A program made the position numbers and the translations under genes. The notes beneath the pieces were generated by a model. It was not told the DNA's origin. It saw only the letters and a program-made list of their open reading frames with translations, and made no database searches. Of a stretch of 8,216 bases of DNA, positions 6,142-8,216 are shown piece after piece. The stretch's first letter is position 1. Every line of letters starts with the position of its first letter. Source of the stretch: Opitutia bacterium UBA6410 (GTDB taxonomy: Bacteria > Verrucomicrobiota > Verrucomicrobiia > Opitutales > Intestinicryptomonadaceae); the NCBI GenBank assembly GCA_002437405.1, contig DJPO01000015.1, forward strand, positions 1 through 8,216, written 5' to 3'.

Positions 6142-6792
6142 ATGAAGAATAAACACGAGAACCAACATTGCCAGAAACACGGCAACCAAGAAGACAATTT
6201 AAAACCCCTCGAATCCGTAGTGGACGAAAAGCTCGACCCCATTCCCTCGCACCAGCCCGACGCCGCCGAAGCCGAACGCGCCGCCGACGATATGTGCGCC
6301 GAAGAACAGGCGATGAACGCCACCGACCTCATGCGCAGGCTCGACGACGCCGTAGCTCAGGCGGAAAAAAACAAAGACCTTTACATGCACACGCTCGCCG
6401 ACTTGGACACCTACCGCCGCAAGGTTCAGCGCGAAAAGCAGGAGCTCGCCCAGTTCGCAGTCCAGCCGCTCATAGAGGAGCTTATCCCGTCGGTCGACCA
6501 CCTCGAAATGGCGATTGCTGCGGCTCGCGCGTCGGCGGACTCGAAGAATCTGCTTCAGGGCGTCGAAATGGTCTGCGCGCAAATCAAAAAGGTGCTCTCG
6601 AACTTCGGCGTCGAGGAAATCACGGGCGAGGGCGGAGACTTCGACCCCAACGTCCACGAATGTGTCGCGCACAATCCCAGCGACTCCGTTCCCGAAAACA
6701 AAATCATAAAGGTAATGCGCTCGGGCTATAAAATCCACGGGCGTTTGGTGCGTCCGGCAAGCGTTGTCGTCTCGAGCGGCAAACAGGGCTAA
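6142..6792 (+). CDS. grpE: GrpE, nucleotide-exchange factor of DnaK
   Basis: A 216-residue co-chaperone that releases ADP from DnaK as a dimer in the cytosol. An acidic, poorly ordered N-terminus (about 1-60) precedes a long coiled-coil helix (LMRRLDDAVAQAEKNKDLY through TYRRKVQREKQELAQF, about 63-106). A four-helix-bundle part follows (IEELIPSVDHLEMAI, 111-125). The C-terminal beta domain carries the family signature FDPNVHECVAHN (167-178), then GYKIHGRLVRPASVVV (185-200). The signature is slightly divergent: Cys stands where Ala is usual after the His. The same frame is open far upstream inside the CCA gene, but homology begins only after its stop codon; ATG 6142 is the first sensible start. 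No Shine-Dalgarno is visible. dnaJ starts 6 bases after the stop codon. Confidence 0.93.
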   Translation: MKNKHENQHCQKHGNQEDNLKPLESVVDEKLDPIPSHQPDAAEAERAADDMCAEEQAMNATDLMRRLDDAVAQAEKNKDLYMHTLADLDTYRRKVQREKQELAQFAVQPLIEELIPSVDHLEMAIAAARASADSKNLLQGVEMVCAQIKKVLSNFGVEEITGEGGDFDPNVHECVAHNPSDSVPENKIIKVMRSGYKIHGRLVRPASVVVSSGKQG

Positions 6793-6798
6793 TTTCTT

Positions 6799-7968
6799 AT
6801 GGCGGAAGATTACTACAAAATTTTGGGTGTCGAAAAGAACGCCACCCAGCAGGAAATCAAGAAGGCGTACCGCAAGCTCGCCATCAAATACCACCCCGAC
6901 CACAACCCCGGCGACAAGGCGGCGGAGGAAAAATTTAAGCAGGTCTCAGAGGCGTACGAAGTCCTTTCCAACGACGAAAAGCGCGCCAAATACGACCAGT
7001 TCGGGCACGCCGCGTTCACGCAGGGCGGAATGGGCGGCGCGGCGGCGGGCGGATTCGGCGGATTCCAAGACCCAGCCGACATCTTCCGCCAAGTCTTCGG
7101 AATGGACGGCGGGGGAGGCGGCGCATTCTACGACTTTTTCGGCGGAATGGGCGGCGGTATGTCCGAAGAGGACGCAAATGCCCCCGAACGCGGCTCGGAT
7201 ATTTCCGCACAAATCGAAATTTCGCTCGAGGAGGCGGCGAAGGGAACTTCGCGCACGATTAAGTACAACCATTACGTCGAATGCCCCGACTGCAAGGGCA
7301 GCGGCTCGAAAAGCGGCGGCGGACGCAAACCCTGCCCGAAGTGCGGCGGAAGCGGACACATCACGATTTCCAGAGGTTCGATGCGCTTCAGCCAACCCTG
7401 CCCGAACTGCCACGGCACGGGCACGGTAATCGAAGACCCCTGCCCGAAATGCGGCGGTGAAGGGCTCGTCAAAGAGCGCACGGAGATGAAAATCGACATT
7501 CCCGCAGGCGTCTACACGGGCGCGCGCCTCAGAAAAACGGGCGCGGGCAACGCTGGCTACAACGGCGGCGGCTCGGGCGACTTGTACGTCGTCATCGTCG
7601 TCGACGAAGACCCGCGCTTCGAGCGCGACGGCAACGACCTTTATACCGATATTCGCGTGAAATTCACCCTCGCCGCGCTCGGCGGACAGGTGGAGGTCGA
7701 GACGATTTCGGGTAAAAAGGTAATGCTCAATATCCCCGCGGGAACGCAGCCCGCCACGAGCCTGCGCCTGAAAGGGCAGGGTATGCCGAGTCTGCGCGGC
7801 GGTTCGACGGGCGACCTCTATGTGCGCGTACACATCGAAGTCCCGACAAACCTGACTTCCGAGCAGCGCAAGAAGCTCGAAGATTTTGCGCTCGCCTGCG
7901 GCGACGCGAACAATAAGGCGTCGGGGCAAAATTCAGGCTCGCAGCCGTTCTATAAAAAATTCTTCTAA
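6799..7968 (+). CDS. dnaJ: DnaJ, Hsp40 co-chaperone of DnaK
   Basis: A 389-residue class A J-protein that delivers unfolded substrates to DnaK and stimulates its ATPase. The J domain (residues 4-70) has the HPD triad at 32-34 and DYYKILGVEKNATQQEIKKA at the start. A Gly/Phe-rich linker (about 76-120) follows. The zinc domain has four CxxCxGxG repeats beginning at C162, C179, C201 and C215, with all eight cysteines present. The C-terminal substrate domains run from about 225 to 365 (IDIPAGVYTGARLRKTGAG, then LNIPAGTQPATSLRLKGQGMP). Length and repeat spacing are normal, so it should be functional. It lies 6 bases after grpE without its own Shine-Dalgarno, so it is probably translated by coupling. 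dnaK is not in the window. An insertion sequence starts 69 bases after the stop codon. Confidence 0.96.
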   Translation: MAEDYYKILGVEKNATQQEIKKAYRKLAIKYHPDHNPGDKAAEEKFKQVSEAYEVLSNDEKRAKYDQFGHAAFTQGGMGGAAAGGFGGFQDPADIFRQVFGMDGGGGGAFYDFFGGMGGGMSEEDANAPERGSDISAQIEISLEEAAKGTSRTIKYNHYVECPDCKGSGSKSGGGRKPCPKCGGSGHITISRGSMRFSQPCPNCHGTGTVIEDPCPKCGGEGLVKERTEMKIDIPAGVYTGARLRKTGAGNAGYNGGGSGDLYVVIVVDEDPRFERDGNDLYTDIRVKFTLAALGGQVEVETISGKKVMLNIPAGTQPATSLRLKGQGMPSLRGGSTGDLYVRVHIEVPTNLTSEQRKKLEDFALACGDANNKASGQNSGSQPFYKKFF

Positions 7969-7969
7969 A

Positions 7970-7990
7970 GCCGAAAACGGCATTTTGCCG
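7970..7990 (+). terminator. Weak candidate terminator after dnaJ
   Basis: GCCG-AAAA-CGGC (7970-7981) is followed by ATTTT, starting two bases after the dnaJ stop codon. An alternative stem, CGGCA-TTT-TGCCG (7978-7990), overlaps it. Both stems are short (4-5 bp) and the T-run has only four bases, so termination here is uncertain. The rest of the gap to 8037 is AT-rich with no clear signal. Confidence 0.25.
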
Positions 7991-8037
7991 CGCTGAAGAT
8001 TTTATATTTTTTCGAACCGAAACCCCGCAATCTGAAT

Positions 8038-8216
8038 TGTACCCCAAAATTAGGACAATAAAAAAGCACGGCTAGGCGATTTTAGATTTGGACAAGAGAT
8101 GGCATCGATATTCTTTCGGTGTCATCTTTTTTAGCGTCCACTGCGGTCTATCGTTATTGTAGTATTCGATAAACTTCGATACCTTCTCTCTTACTTCTTC
8201 GAAGCTTTTGCAATCC
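8038..8216 (-). mobile_element. IS3-family (IS150-like) insertion sequence, right end, cut by the window edge
   Basis: The transposase C-terminus on the - strand ends 34 bases inside a plausible IS terminus. The boundary sequence TGTACCCCAAAATTAGGACA (8038-8057) begins with TG and ends with GGACA, like IS150-type terminal inverted repeats. The left end of the IS, orfA, most of orfB and the other inverted repeat lie outside the window, so target duplication cannot be checked. The element lies tail-to-tail with dnaJ and does not disrupt it. Confidence 0.75.
8072..8215 (-). CDS. IS3-family transposase OrfB, C-terminal fragment (partial)
   Basis: The last 47 residues of an IS3/IS150-type transposase (DDE integrase fold), read on the - strand from the window edge to the TAG at 8074-8072. 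The segment FIEYYNNDRPQWTLKKMTPK, followed by EYRCHL, is the typical end of the integrase core in the IS150 group. The catalytic D, D and E residues would lie upstream, beyond the window. No stop or frameshift occurs in the visible part, so the copy may be intact, but this cannot be judged from the fragment. The gene is absent from simple ATG-based calls because its start is outside. Confidence 0.88.
   Translation of the reverse strand, partial: DCKSFEEVREKVSKFIEYYNNDRPQWTLKKMTPKEYRCHLLSKSKIA

Overview
The window is bacterial chromosomal DNA, GC-rich in its genes, with seven complete protein genes all on the + strand and the 3' end of one insertion sequence on the - strand at the right edge. 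Codon use is uniform and biased (TCG, CGC, GCG, TTC, GAA). Most starts lack a recognisable Shine-Dalgarno sequence. With a RodZ-like helix-turn-helix membrane protein, an HD-domain CCA transferase and a Ski2-like helicase, this is compatible with the PVC group, perhaps Verrucomicrobiota. That placement is tentative and rests on general impression, not on a search.

Layout. Positions 1-167 hold no gene but contain a very long imperfect hairpin (15-136) and a competing short hairpin (1-45). Next come a flavin reductase-family gene (168-674), a large SF2 helicase (690-3089) and a rodZ-like gene (3129-3953), closely spaced and ended by a strong intrinsic terminator (3976-4029). A small Dabb-family gene (4050-4352) starts directly after that terminator. 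A 338-base intergenic region (4353-4690) is built of short repeats and hairpins: a spaced GATAAA array, two near-identical 40-nt units and a 9-bp GC hairpin against the next start codon. Then follow a CCA tRNA nucleotidyltransferase (4691-6064) and the chaperone pair grpE-dnaJ (6142-6792, 6799-7968). An IS3-family element begins 69 bases after dnaJ and runs off the right edge.

How the genes relate. GrpE and DnaJ are the nucleotide-exchange factor and J-domain partner of DnaK, which is not in the window. CCA transferase matures or repairs tRNA 3' ends. The RodZ-like protein probably acts in cell shape. The other three genes (flavin reductase, helicase, Dabb) share no obvious pathway.

I see no defence island, CRISPR array, prophage or biosynthetic cluster. 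The protein genes are mostly ordinary housekeeping genes. The unexplained signal is non-coding: the hairpin structures at 1-136, 3112-3131 and 4388-4682. The helicase, which has atypical DEYQ and SGS motifs, is the least ordinary protein.
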